Part shown: positions 1-7,953 of the stretch, one piece after another | How positions within the stretch are numbered: the stretch's first letter is position 1 | Layout of the letters: each line of letters begins with the position of its first letter | Source: Planococcus rifietoensis | GTDB lineage: Bacteria; Bacillota; Bacilli; Bacillales_A; Planococcaceae | Direction: 5' to 3' | Assembly: GCF_001465795.2 (NCBI RefSeq) | Contig: NZ_CP013659.2 | Location: 2,002,501-2,066,500 of the forward strand | DNA: 64,000 bases | The notes under the pieces: model-generated | Seen by the model: the letters and a program-made list of their open reading frames with translations, nothing else | Database searches by the model: none | Told to the model about the DNA's origin: nothing | Program-made: the position numbers and the translations under genes

Positions 1-1
1 C

Positions 2-982
2 TCCCTGTTGATCAGTTTATCCGCATTTGGAATTTGGCTAGTAAAGAAAGCCGAGTTTGCCGCGAACAACGCCTATGAATCTGCAGATGGACGCGACAAA
101 TCAGATCTTCGTGAAGAACAAGTTGAACCGCTGAACGACAATATCTCGATTTTGTTCATCGGAATCGACGATAGCGCTGCACGTGACCAAAGCAGCGATA
201 ACATCCGTTCAGATGCCTTAGTGTTGGCGACCTTGAACAATGAAGACAAATCAGTGAAGCTGGTCAGTATTCCGCGTGATACGTACACTTTCATTCCTGA
301 CTCAGGCTATGAAGACAAAATCACTCACGCTTATGCACTGAACGGCCCTCGTTCGACAATCGAAAGTGTCGAAGGCCTGCTCGATGTGCCGGTTGATTAT
401 TACATGACGATGAATTTCGATGCTTTTGTCGATGTCGTTGATGCACTCGGCGGAATCACAGCAGAAGTGCCGTATGATTTGAAAGAAAAAGATGAAACCG
501 ATTCACACAATGCGATTGAACTCGAAGAAGGAATCCAGCAGCTTAACGGAAGTGAAGCTTTGGCCTTAGCGAGAACCCGTTATTATGACAATGATATTGA
601 ACGAGGAAAGCGCCAGCAGATGATTCTTGAATCGATCATGGATAAAGCCTTATCCGCGGGATCCATCAGTAAATACGGCAATGTCATTGATGCAGTCGGG
701 GATAACATGAAAACCAATTTGAGTTTCCGCGATATGCAGGCATTCTTCGAATATGCGAAAAACGGCAAGCCGGATGTAGAATCGATGAGCGTCCAAGGAT
801 ACGATGATATGTCGACTGGCATTTACTATTACATGCCCGATGAAGAGTCGCTTGAGGAATTGAAAGATATTCTCCAAAGCCATCTTGGCCTAAAACCAGA
901 CACGTCCAATCTGTCCTTGAATGAAGAAGACCTTACCGAACAGGCTTTTCCAGCCACCGGATCAGATCAGGAAGAAGAATAA
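2..982 (+). CDS. LytR-CpsA-Psr (LCP) family cell-wall ligase, 5' end cut by window
   Basis: The frame is open to the left edge, so the true start lies outside the window; a TTG at 8 is only the first possible start inside. The first visible residues (ISLSAFGIWLV) are the end of an N-terminal membrane anchor. The LCP domain follows, recognisable from the block with VLATLNNEDKSVKLVSIPRDT and the later LARTRYYDNDIERGKRQQ segment with conserved arginines. Known LCP proteins transfer wall teichoic acid or other glycopolymers from undecaprenyl carriers to peptidoglycan, on the outer face of the membrane. The tail is acidic. tagO, which starts teichoic acid synthesis, lies next to it in the opposite direction, which fits the role. 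Confidence 0.9.
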   Translation, partial: SLLISLSAFGIWLVKKAEFAANNAYESADGRDKSDLREEQVEPLNDNISILFIGIDDSAARDQSSDNIRSDALVLATLNNEDKSVKLVSIPRDTYTFIPDSGYEDKITHAYALNGPRSTIESVEGLLDVPVDYYMTMNFDAFVDVVDALGGITAEVPYDLKEKDETDSHNAIELEEGIQQLNGSEALALARTRYYDNDIERGKRQQMILESIMDKALSAGSISKYGNVIDAVGDNMKTNLSFRDMQAFFEYAKNGKPDVESMSVQGYDDMSTGIYYYMPDEESLEELKDILQSHLGLKPDTSNLSLNEEDLTEQAFPATGSDQEEE

Positions 983-984
983 AA

Positions 985-1019
985 AACCTGGCAACCACTA
1001 CGGTTGTTAGGTTTTTTTT
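985..1019 (+). terminator. Rho-independent terminator of the LCP gene
   Basis: An AACCTGGCAACC arm pairs with GGTTGTTAGGTT (two G-T pairs) and is followed by eight T, directly after the LCP stop codon. Confidence 0.85.
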
Positions 1020-1044
1020 GCGTCTTTAATCATTTTGGCAAAAT

Positions 1045-1069
1045 AAAAAAGCGGCCGCAGCCGCTTTTT
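1045..1069 (-). terminator. Terminator of tagO
   Basis: Perfect stem AAAAAGCGGC/GCCGCTTTTT with a four-base loop. It overlaps the tagO stop codon and is flanked by A and T runs, so it could work in both directions. Confidence 0.8.
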
Positions 1070-2144
1070 ACTTTCCTATCATTCTCACTAAATTGATCAA
1101 TGGGCGGTAATTCTTCCCTGCCAAACCGACCACTTCCACAAACAATTCGATTGCCAGAAGCATAACGCCGATTAGCAGGATGCCTCCCCATAATGTCGCT
1201 TGGGAGAATAGCAAAGCTGCAAGCCCGAACAACGCGGAAATACCATAAATGATCAGAACGGTTTGGCTATGCGAAAACCCGATGTTCAGCAAGCAGTGAT
1301 GCAAATGCGATTTGTCTGCTTCTGAGATTGATTTTTTCTCGCGTACGCGGCGCACAATGGCAAAGAACGTATCCGAAATTGGCACGCCGAGCATGATGAT
1401 CGGGATAATCAAGGCAACGACTGTCACGTTTTTGAAACCCATCAAAGCGAGGACGGAAATCATGAAGCCAAGGAACAAGGCCCCTGTGTCCCCCATGAAG
1501 ATCTTTGCGGGGTGGAAATTATAAAACAGGAAGCCGATGGAGCTTGCGGCAAGTATGGCAGCTGTCGACATAACGAAAATATCGCCCATGATGAAGGCCA
1601 TCGCCGTCAGTGTCAAAAGCGCAACAGTTGAAACGCCTGCAGCCAAACCATCCAGCCCGTCGATTAAGTTAATGGCATTGGTAATGCCGACGATCCAAAT
1701 GATCGTCAACGGAATGCTGAAGTAGCCGAAATCCAAAACGCCCCCGAACGGCAAGTTAATGAATGAAATTTCGAGCCCGCCGCCAATGACCACGACGCCG
1801 GCTGCAGCCAGCTGGCCAAGCATTTTGGCCTTCGCTGTAATTTCGAGCATATCATCCAAGACGCCCGTCACGATGATCAAAAACGCACCGATAATGATTG
1901 CTGTTTCAATCGGGATCAGCGAAGACTCAAATGCAGCTGAAACCGGATCCTTTGGTTGAAGGAATAGATAAGCGATCAAAAATGATCCGAATATGGCTAA
2001 TCCGCCTAACCGCGGCATGATCCTTGCGTGTACTTTTCGGTAATTGGGCCGATCCACTGCCCCGATGCGAAATGCGAATCTCTTCACAAGGGGTGTCAGG
2101 AGAATCGAAGCGATGAATGCCACAACCAGTGTCAGGTATAGCAT
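1068..2144 (-). CDS. tagO: Undecaprenyl-phosphate GlcNAc-1-phosphate transferase (TagO/WecA family)
   Basis: A 358-residue polytopic membrane enzyme of the MraY/WecA/TagO family, which moves GlcNAc-1-phosphate from UDP-GlcNAc to undecaprenyl phosphate, the first step of wall teichoic acid synthesis. Family marks are visible: DRPNYRKVHARIMPRLGG near the N-terminus, the acidic DDMLEI loop, NAINLIDGLDGLAAG, FMGDTGALFLGF and the cytoplasmic HLHHCLLN histidine motif. The length is normal. The start ATG has a strong AAGGAGGAAGGAC ribosome site. Function on the exact acceptor is known only from the family; the call itself is firm. Confidence 0.93.
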   Translation of the reverse strand: MLYLTLVVAFIASILLTPLVKRFAFRIGAVDRPNYRKVHARIMPRLGGLAIFGSFLIAYLFLQPKDPVSAAFESSLIPIETAIIIGAFLIIVTGVLDDMLEITAKAKMLGQLAAAGVVVIGGGLEISFINLPFGGVLDFGYFSIPLTIIWIVGITNAINLIDGLDGLAAGVSTVALLTLTAMAFIMGDIFVMSTAAILAASSIGFLFYNFHPAKIFMGDTGALFLGFMISVLALMGFKNVTVVALIIPIIMLGVPISDTFFAIVRRVREKKSISEADKSHLHHCLLNIGFSHSQTVLIIYGISALFGLAALLFSQATLWGGILLIGVMLLAIELFVEVVGLAGKNYRPLINLVRMIGK

Positions 2145-2191
2145 GTCCTTCCTCCTTAAAAAACTCTCATTTTACATACATATCCATCATT

Positions 2192-2200
2192 ATTATAGCA
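2192..2200 (-). promoter_or_regulatory. Candidate extended -10 promoter of tagO
   Basis: Read on the minus strand this is TGCTATAAT, a perfect -10 with the TG extension; no -35 box is evident. Confidence 0.5.
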
Positions 2201-2403
2201 TGGACGATAAAAAAAGGAAGTGATATATGCTGCCATTCTTTATCTTTCATATAGTTATAGACGGTCTCCATTGAAGAAAAGTTTCCGGCTCCCTCCTATT
2301 TTGATGAAATAAATTGCATGCATGATTCTTTTGGACTGGAAAATGAATTTTTTTGCTAATTTTCAGAATTGATAGGCACTTTTATAGTATTATATCCATA
2401 TTA

Positions 2404-2412
2404 TGCTATAAT
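2404..2412 (+). promoter_or_regulatory. Candidate extended -10 promoter
   Basis: TGCTATAAT lies about 50 bases before the small HEAT-like gene at 2462. No convincing -35 box is present. Confidence 0.5.
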
Positions 2413-2461
2413 AAACCCATGGATCACGAATATCATACTAATTTGAGCGGGAGTGCGGAAT

Positions 2462-2752
2462 ATGGACAGCAATCTTCTATTTTATGCATCAAAGAAAGAA
2501 TGGTCTCCTTATGATGAAGCAGCTGTATTGAAAATGGATTACCTTAAACGGGCTGAGCTCGCACGTTCCATTAATTGCGAAGGGCTCCTCGTTGACTTGT
2601 CACTCGATCAGCATCCCGAAGTCCGCAAAGGCGTCGCCGCTAACGCAGCCACGCCATTGACCACCTTAAAACGGTTGGCAGAACAGGATCTGTGCATTTC
2701 GGTACAGGAAAAAGCAAAAGAAACGCTCAACGAACAACCCTTAAAATCATAA
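2462..2752 (+). CDS. Small HEAT-like repeat protein of unknown function
   Basis: A 96-residue protein. The frame also offers a GTG at 2453, but that codon lies within the ribosome site (GGGAG), so the ATG at 2462 is preferred. The stretch LLVDLSLDQHPEVRKGVAANAATPLTTLKRLAEQDLCISVQEKAKETL has the pattern of one or two HEAT/leucine-rich-variant helical repeats, in which a DxHPEVRxxVAANxxTP motif is typical. Such proteins usually bind other proteins. No signal peptide. It is probably a single-gene unit, with its own promoter and terminator. Confidence 0.65.
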   Translation: MDSNLLFYASKKEWSPYDEAAVLKMDYLKRAELARSINCEGLLVDLSLDQHPEVRKGVAANAATPLTTLKRLAEQDLCISVQEKAKETLNEQPLKS

Positions 2753-2758
2753 ACTGGC

Positions 2759-2785
2759 GCTTCCCTTTTGCAGGGAAGCTTTTTA
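2759..2785 (+). terminator. Terminator after the HEAT-like gene
   Basis: GCTTCCC/GGGAAGC stem with a seven-base loop followed by five T. Confidence 0.75.
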
Positions 2786-2798
2786 ATTTCCAGCGGAG

Positions 2799-2823
2799 GT
2801 TTATAAATTTAAAAACAGGCTAT
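2799..2823 (+). promoter_or_regulatory. Candidate SigB promoter of the CsbD gene
   Basis: GTTTAT, 13 bases, then GGCTAT: close to the SigB consensus GTTTAA-N13to15-GGGTAT with one mismatch in the -10 box. It ends 35 bases before the CsbD start. CsbD is SigB-dependent in Bacillus subtilis, which supports it. Confidence 0.5.
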
Positions 2824-2858
2824 ATATTCAATAAGAAAATTCCAAAGGAGGCATTCAA

Positions 2859-3050
2859 ATGGCTGATAAAGAAGGATTCTCAGATAAACTGAAAGGCGCC
2901 GTCAGCAAAGGCAAAGGCGAATTGAAAGACCAGGTGGGCAACGCGACCAATAACCCGGACTTGCAAGCTGAAGGCAAATCAGATAAAACCAAAGGCAAGG
3001 TGCAAGATACGGTCGGCAAGTTTAAAGAAGGCTTTAACAAAGATAAATAA
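2859..3050 (+). CDS. CsbD family general stress protein
   Basis: A 63-residue, highly charged, lysine- and glycine-rich protein with the CsbD pattern: KLKGAVSKGKGELKDQVGN, then DLQAEGKSDKTKGKVQDTVG. In Bacillus subtilis csbD is controlled by SigB, and homologues are abundant stress-induced cytoplasmic proteins without a settled biochemical role. The start has an AAAGGAGG ribosome site with good spacing. A SigB-like promoter lies upstream and a terminator follows directly, so it is transcribed alone. Confidence 0.9.
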   Translation: MADKEGFSDKLKGAVSKGKGELKDQVGNATNNPDLQAEGKSDKTKGKVQDTVGKFKEGFNKDK

Positions 3051-3057
3051 GCACATG

Positions 3058-3085
3058 AAACCCAGCAGAATTGCTGGGTTTTTTT
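3058..3085 (+). terminator. Terminator of the CsbD gene
   Basis: AAACCCAGCA/TGCTGGGTTT stem with a four-base loop followed by a T run. Confidence 0.85.
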
Positions 3086-3172
3086 ATTTCCAAATTTTAA
3101 TTTTCATAACTGCGTGAATTCAGTTATAATAAGTCCTTGTGCGACTATGTTTAATGTAGAAGGAGAACTCCC

Positions 3173-4495
3173 ATGGATAAGAAAACGCTTACAAACTCTG
3201 AAACTTTAACGATTGGCCTTATGCTTTTCGCGCTGTTCCTCGGTGCCGGAAATTTAATCTTCCCTCCCTACCTCGGCCAATTAGCAGGCGAACAATTGCT
3301 TCCCGCCATCATTGGCTTTCTGCTGACAGGTGTCGGTTTGCCGCTATTAGGCATACTCGCCATCGCAAAAGCTGGAGGAGACCTGCAGTCGATTGCTGGG
3401 CGGGTCCATCCGGTATTCGGTATCGTTTTCACGATGATCGTCTATTTGGCAATTGGGCCATTCTTCGGAATTCCCCGAACAGCCACTGTCGCCTTTGAAA
3501 TTGGCACTGCACCTTTTTTGTCCGCTGACTTGGCGTCATCGTTCTGGTCCTTATTCCTGTTTACCATCATTTTCTTTGTCATCACGGTGCTGTTTGCGTT
3601 GAACCCGACCAAGCTTGTCGATCGCATCGGCAAAATCCTGACACCTATCCTCATCGTCGTCATTAGCTTTTTAGCTATCAAAAGCTTTCTGACGCCTATG
3701 GGGCCAATCGGCGCACCTGTCGGGAATTATGACACCGAAGCGTTTTTTGAAAGCTTTCTTCAAGGCTATTTGACAATGGATGCAATTGCCGCGCTCGTGT
3801 TCGGGATTGTCATCATCCAATCAATTCGCGCAAAAGGCGTCGAGGACAAGAACGCCATCCTGAAAACGACCGCCTACGCCGGATTCATCGCGGCAGCCGG
3901 ATTGTCGCTCGTTTACCTGTCCTTAAGCTATATCGGGGCCACTAGTGTAGAAGCCATCGGCATGCAGGACAATGGTGGAGAAGTCATCGCACTCGCTTCA
4001 CGCGTACTGTACGGCGAAATCGGCGGCATTATTTTGGCTGCGGCCATCACATTCGCTTGCCTGACGACTTCTATCGGACTTGTGTCAGCTACAGCCCAGT
4101 TTTTCAATAAAGTCTTTCCGCAATTGCCGTATGTTGCCTATGTGTTCATTTTTGCCGGATTTTCTACCATTATTGCCAATGTCGGCTTGACTCAATTGAT
4201 CGCTATTTCCTTGCCGGTGTTATTGGCCATCTATCCACTGGCGATTGTCCTTGTCATCCTATCATTTATCGATCATTCCTTTTACCAAAAATCGTATGTG
4301 TATATCATCCCGCTTGTGCTTACAGGTATCGTTAGCGTCTTTGATGCATTGAAGAGTTCCGGTTTTGAATTCAATGCAATTACACAGATTTTCTCTTACT
4401 TGCCATTTTATGAACAAGGAATCGGCTGGCTTGTTCCTGCAATCATCGGAACGCTTATAGGCATCATCATTGCGCGCAGTACCCATAAAAAATAA
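3173..4495 (+). CDS. brnQ: Branched-chain amino acid transport carrier (BrnQ/LIVCS family)
   Basis: A 440-residue protein with about twelve hydrophobic segments. The N-terminal stretch GLMLFALFLGAGNLIFPPYLGQLAGE is the hallmark of the LIVCS family of Na+- or H+-coupled leucine/isoleucine/valine symporters, followed by the family's GVGLPLLGILAIAK. It would import branched-chain amino acids at the plasma membrane. The length is normal and the gene stands alone between terminators. I see no T-box or CodY site that I would defend in its short upstream region. Confidence 0.92.
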   Translation: MDKKTLTNSETLTIGLMLFALFLGAGNLIFPPYLGQLAGEQLLPAIIGFLLTGVGLPLLGILAIAKAGGDLQSIAGRVHPVFGIVFTMIVYLAIGPFFGIPRTATVAFEIGTAPFLSADLASSFWSLFLFTIIFFVITVLFALNPTKLVDRIGKILTPILIVVISFLAIKSFLTPMGPIGAPVGNYDTEAFFESFLQGYLTMDAIAALVFGIVIIQSIRAKGVEDKNAILKTTAYAGFIAAAGLSLVYLSLSYIGATSVEAIGMQDNGGEVIALASRVLYGEIGGIILAAAITFACLTTSIGLVSATAQFFNKVFPQLPYVAYVFIFAGFSTIIANVGLTQLIAISLPVLLAIYPLAIVLVILSFIDHSFYQKSYVYIIPLVLTGIVSVFDALKSSGFEFNAITQIFSYLPFYEQGIGWLVPAIIGTLIGIIIARSTHKK

Positions 4496-4505
4496 ATGCA
4501 GACAA

Positions 4506-4546
4506 TAAAAAGGACGGAGAAATGTAACATTTCTCCGTCCTTTTTA
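4506..4546. terminator. Bidirectional terminator between brnQ and the YflT-like gene
   Basis: A long perfect stem, AAAAAGGACGGAGAAATG pairing with its complement over a three-base loop, with A and T runs on either side. It serves the convergent genes ending at 4495 and 4551. Confidence 0.9.
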
Positions 4547-4550
4547 TTTT

Positions 4551-5495
4551 TTAGAATAGACGCGGCGTCGGTGGCGTACCGGTTTTCTTCTCTACATTTT
4601 TATGGAAATCGTCAACATCTCTAGGATTTTTCGTTGATTCAAAATCGTCACGGCGCTCTGTATCAGCCAGATGTTCTTCTTCTGAATCACGGCCGAATGG
4701 CGCAGGCCCAAGGTTCGGATCCACTCCCGGTGAAGGTTCGTCTTGCCGGCGATTCACGCCGTCTTCACGGTTCAGTTCCTTCTCCCCGTCTTGGTCGCCA
4801 AGTTTCGGTTCATGCTCCATGCGTTTTTCGGATGGCTTTTCCGCTTCCGATGGGTTGACACGGTCGCTTGTCGGGTGAATTTCATCGCCTTTCAAACGGG
4901 AATCTTGTGATTTACTATGCAATTGGGATTTATTCGTCTGCTCACGCGTGGCATCGGTTGTGTAGATGCCGTCAACTCCCGTATCATGACGACCTTCGTG
5001 TTTTTGGATATCTTTATCGATGAGCTTTTCGTCATCATGCATTCTGCCGTCCCGCTCAACATCGCGGCCAAACGGCGCAAATGCTGTATTGCGTTCCCCT
5101 GCATCCATGTCCATAGGACGGTTGTCGTCAGAATGGGAGGAGAAATGTTCACTCTCAGCATTTCCATTTGGAGCACCATCCGTATATAAAAGGACAGCTC
5201 CTCGTTCAATCTCACGTTCATAATGATCGGCCGTGTCACGATCGACGCCGAATTCATCCAGCTTAGCACGGGCTTTGTCCTCTCCTGTCAACAAAGTTTT
5301 GATGCGGTTGCCGAAAGAGTTCGCTTTGTTAGCGTCTACTCCATAGCGGTCGTGGGCTTCATTCACTAAGTTTTTATCATTTGCCAGCACATGGATGTCT
5401 TCATTCCGATAACCTTTAGAAATAAGAGCCTCCAAGGCGCGTTCCATTTCTTCCTGCGTATAAACGATTTCAAATTGACGGTTTGTCTGTGCCAT
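4551..5495 (-). CDS. General stress protein with YflT-type domain and long charged tail
   Basis: A 314-residue protein. Residues 1-105 match the YflT/GSP17M-type domain: the YTQEEMERALEALISKGYRNEDIHVLAND beginning, a central NRIKTLLTGED loop, and a closing GAVLLYTDG strand. The remaining 200 residues are very hydrophilic, rich in D, E, R and H, and carry a duplicated NTAFAPFGRDVERDG / LGPAPFGRDSEEEH motif. YflT-domain proteins are SigB-induced and biochemically undefined. A SigB-like promoter lies 39 bases upstream of the start (AGGAGG ribosome site). The next gene encodes the same domain with a shorter tail, so the two are probably paralogues. Confidence 0.85.
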   Translation of the reverse strand: MAQTNRQFEIVYTQEEMERALEALISKGYRNEDIHVLANDKNLVNEAHDRYGVDANKANSFGNRIKTLLTGEDKARAKLDEFGVDRDTADHYEREIERGAVLLYTDGAPNGNAESEHFSSHSDDNRPMDMDAGERNTAFAPFGRDVERDGRMHDDEKLIDKDIQKHEGRHDTGVDGIYTTDATREQTNKSQLHSKSQDSRLKGDEIHPTSDRVNPSEAEKPSEKRMEHEPKLGDQDGEKELNREDGVNRRQDEPSPGVDPNLGPAPFGRDSEEEHLADTERRDDFESTKNPRDVDDFHKNVEKKTGTPPTPRLF

Positions 5496-5533
5496 TCATA
5501 AAACCTCCTGATTTAACTTGTCTTGCTATTTGT

Positions 5534-5560
5534 TTACCCGCACTTTATCGTTCCTAAAAC
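5534..5560 (-). promoter_or_regulatory. Candidate SigB promoter of the 314-residue YflT-domain gene
   Basis: Minus strand: GTTTTA, 15 bases, GGGTAA. The match to the SigB consensus is good, and the 15-base spacer equals that of the neighbouring paralogue. Confidence 0.65.
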
Positions 5561-5620
5561 ATTTCGTTTCTTCTATATAATGATTTCAATCCTGATATGC
5601 TTTAATTTGATGCACAACAG

Positions 5621-5650
5621 AAAAAACCCCGATCTTTTTGAGATCGGGGC
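5621..5650 (-). terminator. Terminator of the 197-residue YflT-domain gene
   Basis: Stem CCCCGATCT/AGATCGGGG with a five-base loop, followed on the minus strand by six T, just downstream of the stop. Confidence 0.85.
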
Positions 5651-5656
5651 GAAATA

Positions 5657-6250
5657 TCATCTGTATTTTCTATCGGTCTTGCTTTGCGCTTCGGTTTTAC
5701 TGGTCCCGCCTCTGGCTTTTTCGACTTCAGGTTTTTCTTGCGTCGTAAACGAAACATGGCGCTCGTCTTTCACCAGTGTCGGATCTTGCAAAAAAGTCTC
5801 TCCGCGGGCAAAACGGTCTTCCTGTTCGTCGTAATTATTATCGACGGATTGGATATACTGACGGCGTTCTGCATCAGTCGGTTCATGTTCCGGTGCCCCT
5901 TCAGATTCTTTCACTGCATCGATAATGCCTTTTCTTTCGCCTTCCACATATAGAAGAATTCCGCCTTTAGCGACATCTTCTGTATAGCGCTGCGATTCTG
6001 CTTCCGATAAGCCCAGTGAGTCAATCGATTCCTTAACTGCGCTTTTTCCTGTGACGAAACTCTTCATCTTATCGCCGACAGACCCCGCTTTTTCTACTTC
6101 CACTTGATGGCTGTTTAGTTGATCCGCGTTTTCAGCCACCGCATGGATTTCACTTGCAGAATATCCTTGTTCATTGAGTTGGGTCAATTTACGATCGAAA
6201 TCTTCCTGAGAATACACAATTCCAAGTACTTTTTTATTTGATGAGTTCAT
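5657..6250 (-). CDS. General stress protein with YflT-type domain
   Basis: A 197-residue protein whose first 105 residues are a YflT/GSP17M domain (GIVYSQEDFDRKLTQLNEQGYSASEIHAVAEN, then DKMKSFVTGKS and GGILLYVEGE). It aligns with the first half of the neighbouring 314-residue protein. The tail is short and acidic and includes GAPEHEPTDAERRQYIQ. The function is unknown beyond stress induction in related species. The ATG has a GGGGGT ribosome site. A SigB-like promoter lies about 47 bases upstream and a terminator follows, so it is a monocistronic stress gene. Confidence 0.85.
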   Translation of the reverse strand: MNSSNKKVLGIVYSQEDFDRKLTQLNEQGYSASEIHAVAENADQLNSHQVEVEKAGSVGDKMKSFVTGKSAVKESIDSLGLSEAESQRYTEDVAKGGILLYVEGERKGIIDAVKESEGAPEHEPTDAERRQYIQSVDNNYDEQEDRFARGETFLQDPTLVKDERHVSFTTQEKPEVEKARGGTSKTEAQSKTDRKYR

Positions 6251-6296
6251 TATAATACCCCCGTTTTGATTGATTTGGCTGCTGCATTATTCTTCC

Positions 6297-6323
6297 TTAC
6301 CCTTCATTGTACTTTATCTAAAC
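6297..6323 (-). promoter_or_regulatory. Candidate SigB promoter of the 197-residue YflT-domain gene
   Basis: Minus strand: GTTTAG, 15 bases, GGGTAA, the same architecture as the promoter at 5534-5560. Confidence 0.65.
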
Positions 6324-6651
6324 TTTCACGAAATTATCGCGATAGAACAAAAGGACTAGTAGTAAGTCCAAATACTGTAATGATTTGGCTATTATTTTAG
6401 CTGTTAGGCACTTTTTACCTTTTTTCTCAAAACCAGAGTAATAGAAATAAAAAAGCAGTTTATTTTGAAAATTGATGATATCATAGATTTAATATATGTA
6501 ATTAAAGTAAAATGTGGATGTGGAGGCGGTAATTATCGTACTAAACAATCTCTCGGATATACGCTTGTCAGGGCCGCCTGGCCAAGCGGAGGTAAACTCT
6601 CCTACATGGATGATTGAAGTACTGCCCATGCAAACGGAAAGGAGAGCGGAC
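6324..6651. other. AT-rich leader upstream of the quorum-sensing-type regulator
   Basis: This stretch holds no convincing gene. A weak SigA-like promoter (TTGAAA at 6465, TTTAAT at 6488, 17-base spacer) would give a transcript with a leader of about 150 bases. The leader contains a GC-rich hairpin at 6563-6587, with GGCC/GGCC inner and GCTT/AAGC outer arms. A GTG-initiated in-frame extension from 6514 exists but has a poor start context compared with the ATG at 6652. Confidence 0.35.
6465..6493 (+). promoter_or_regulatory. Possible SigA promoter of the RRNPP-type operon
   Basis: TTGAAA, 17 bases, TTTAAT. The -10 box is poor, so the assignment is tentative. Confidence 0.3.
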
Positions 6652-7941
6652 ATGGACACAGGAATGCGACTGAAATATCATCGGCTGAAAAAACGTTTCA
6701 GCATGGAAGAAACTGCATCAGGCATTTTCTCTCCAAAAGATTTAAAAAAAATTGAAGCCGGGTTAAAAGAGCCCGCATTGAAAGATTTGGAAGCATTATG
6801 CAAAAAACTTGAAATCCCGCTAGCTGCTAAAGACAATCCAATTGGCAAAGTGCTAGTGAAAAACTTTAAAAATTCATTGCTCCATCCCCAAAATAAAGGC
6901 AAGATCATGGAGCATTACGCAGACATTTGCAACCACCCTCTTTTGCGCGCTGATGAAGACGTCGAACTTGAATTCGATATCCAACAAATCCGCTACTTCA
7001 TCATTACGGGCGATTTAGAAAGTGCAGAAAAGAAAATCAAAGAGATGGACCGTTTCAAAGAGTTTATGAATCAAGAACAGTATTATCTGTATCACAAATA
7101 CAATGGCAACTATAATTATATTTTGAATGATTATGAGAATGCATTAAAAACTTATTTGATTGCTGAGAGAATCGTTCCAAATACAATTTCTGCCGCGGAA
7201 CTGGCAGACCTTTATTATTCGATTGGAATTTCTAGCACTCAAGTGAGAGAAACTGAACTTGCTTATAAATATTCAGAGATGGCATTAAAAATTTATCAAC
7301 AAGAATTTGTACCTAAAAGAATTGTTGAATGCCACATTAATATTGCCATAAGCCATGAAAACTTCGGCAATTATAAGCTTTCATTGGAACATTATAAAAA
7401 TGCTTTAACCATTGGCAGCAAGCTAGATATAGACATTTTGAAATTCACTACCGAATTTAACTTAGGGTATTCTTATTTTATCTATCAGAACTATGAAGAC
7501 GCCATAATGCACTTAACCAATTCCTTAAAGTTCATTCCTGATGAATATTTTGCAGATAGTATATTAACATACTGCATACTCATTAAAAGTTATTTAGAAT
7601 TGGACAACGAAGAAAAGGCTAGAGATATAATAAAAATGGGATTAGAAAGAATAAAAAACAAAGATTTACGATTAGACTCACCCACAAACGCAGCATTTCG
7701 AGAAGCTTATGTAGAGTTCATATGTTTAGTTCATTTATTAGATGACGAAGAGCAGCAATTTGAGAAACTGGTTCTTGCTAAATTAGTTCCCAGCTTAGAG
7801 GATTCCGAAAATTACAACGAATTAGGATATTATTACGGACATTTGGGTAGTATATATTTTAGGCAGGAAAAGTTTAAAGAATCTGCTGAATTTATGACAA
7901 AAGCCAAAAATGCTTATATGAAAGTCACGAATATTAGATAG
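6652..7941 (+). CDS. RRNPP-type quorum-sensing regulator: HTH_XRE plus TPR domain
   Basis: A 429-residue protein. The ATG at 6652 is chosen because GGAAAGGAGAG sits just before it; an upstream GTG at 6514 lacks such a site. Residues 1-57 form an XRE-type helix-turn-helix (MRLKYHRLKK, SPKDLKKIEAGLKEPALKDLEALCKKLEIPL). The rest is helical with tetratricopeptide-like repeats, for example YNYILNDYENALKTYLIAERI, NFGNYKLSLEHYKNALTIG and YGHLGSIYFRQEKFKESAEFMTKA. This is the PlcR/NprR/AimR/AloR architecture, in which an imported peptide binds the TPR groove. The stop lies 12 bases before a secreted repeat peptide gene. The gene is clearly more AT-rich than its neighbours, a hint of transfer. Confidence 0.85.
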   Translation: MDTGMRLKYHRLKKRFSMEETASGIFSPKDLKKIEAGLKEPALKDLEALCKKLEIPLAAKDNPIGKVLVKNFKNSLLHPQNKGKIMEHYADICNHPLLRADEDVELEFDIQQIRYFIITGDLESAEKKIKEMDRFKEFMNQEQYYLYHKYNGNYNYILNDYENALKTYLIAERIVPNTISAAELADLYYSIGISSTQVRETELAYKYSEMALKIYQQEFVPKRIVECHINIAISHENFGNYKLSLEHYKNALTIGSKLDIDILKFTTEFNLGYSYFIYQNYEDAIMHLTNSLKFIPDEYFADSILTYCILIKSYLELDNEEKARDIIKMGLERIKNKDLRLDSPTNAAFREAYVEFICLVHLLDDEEQQFEKLVLAKLVPSLEDSENYNELGYYYGHLGSIYFRQEKFKESAEFMTKAKNAYMKVTNIR

Positions 7942-7953
7942 GGAGTGGAAAAT

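Larger units (their letters stand above)
2145..2461. other. Divergent intergenic region with two extended -10 promoters
   Basis: This 317-base AT-rich stretch between tagO and the small HEAT-like gene holds no coding frame that I trust. On the minus strand a TGCTATAAT element (2192-2200) lies about 50 bases before tagO. On the plus strand a TGCTATAAT element (2404-2412) lies about 50 bases before the ATG at 2462. Neither has a clear -35 box. Confidence 0.5.

Noticed and set aside
6514..6651. GTG-initiated N-terminal extension of the RRNPP-type regulator
   Set aside because: It would add 46 residues unlike the family before the helix-turn-helix, and the ATG at 6652 has a far better ribosome site.
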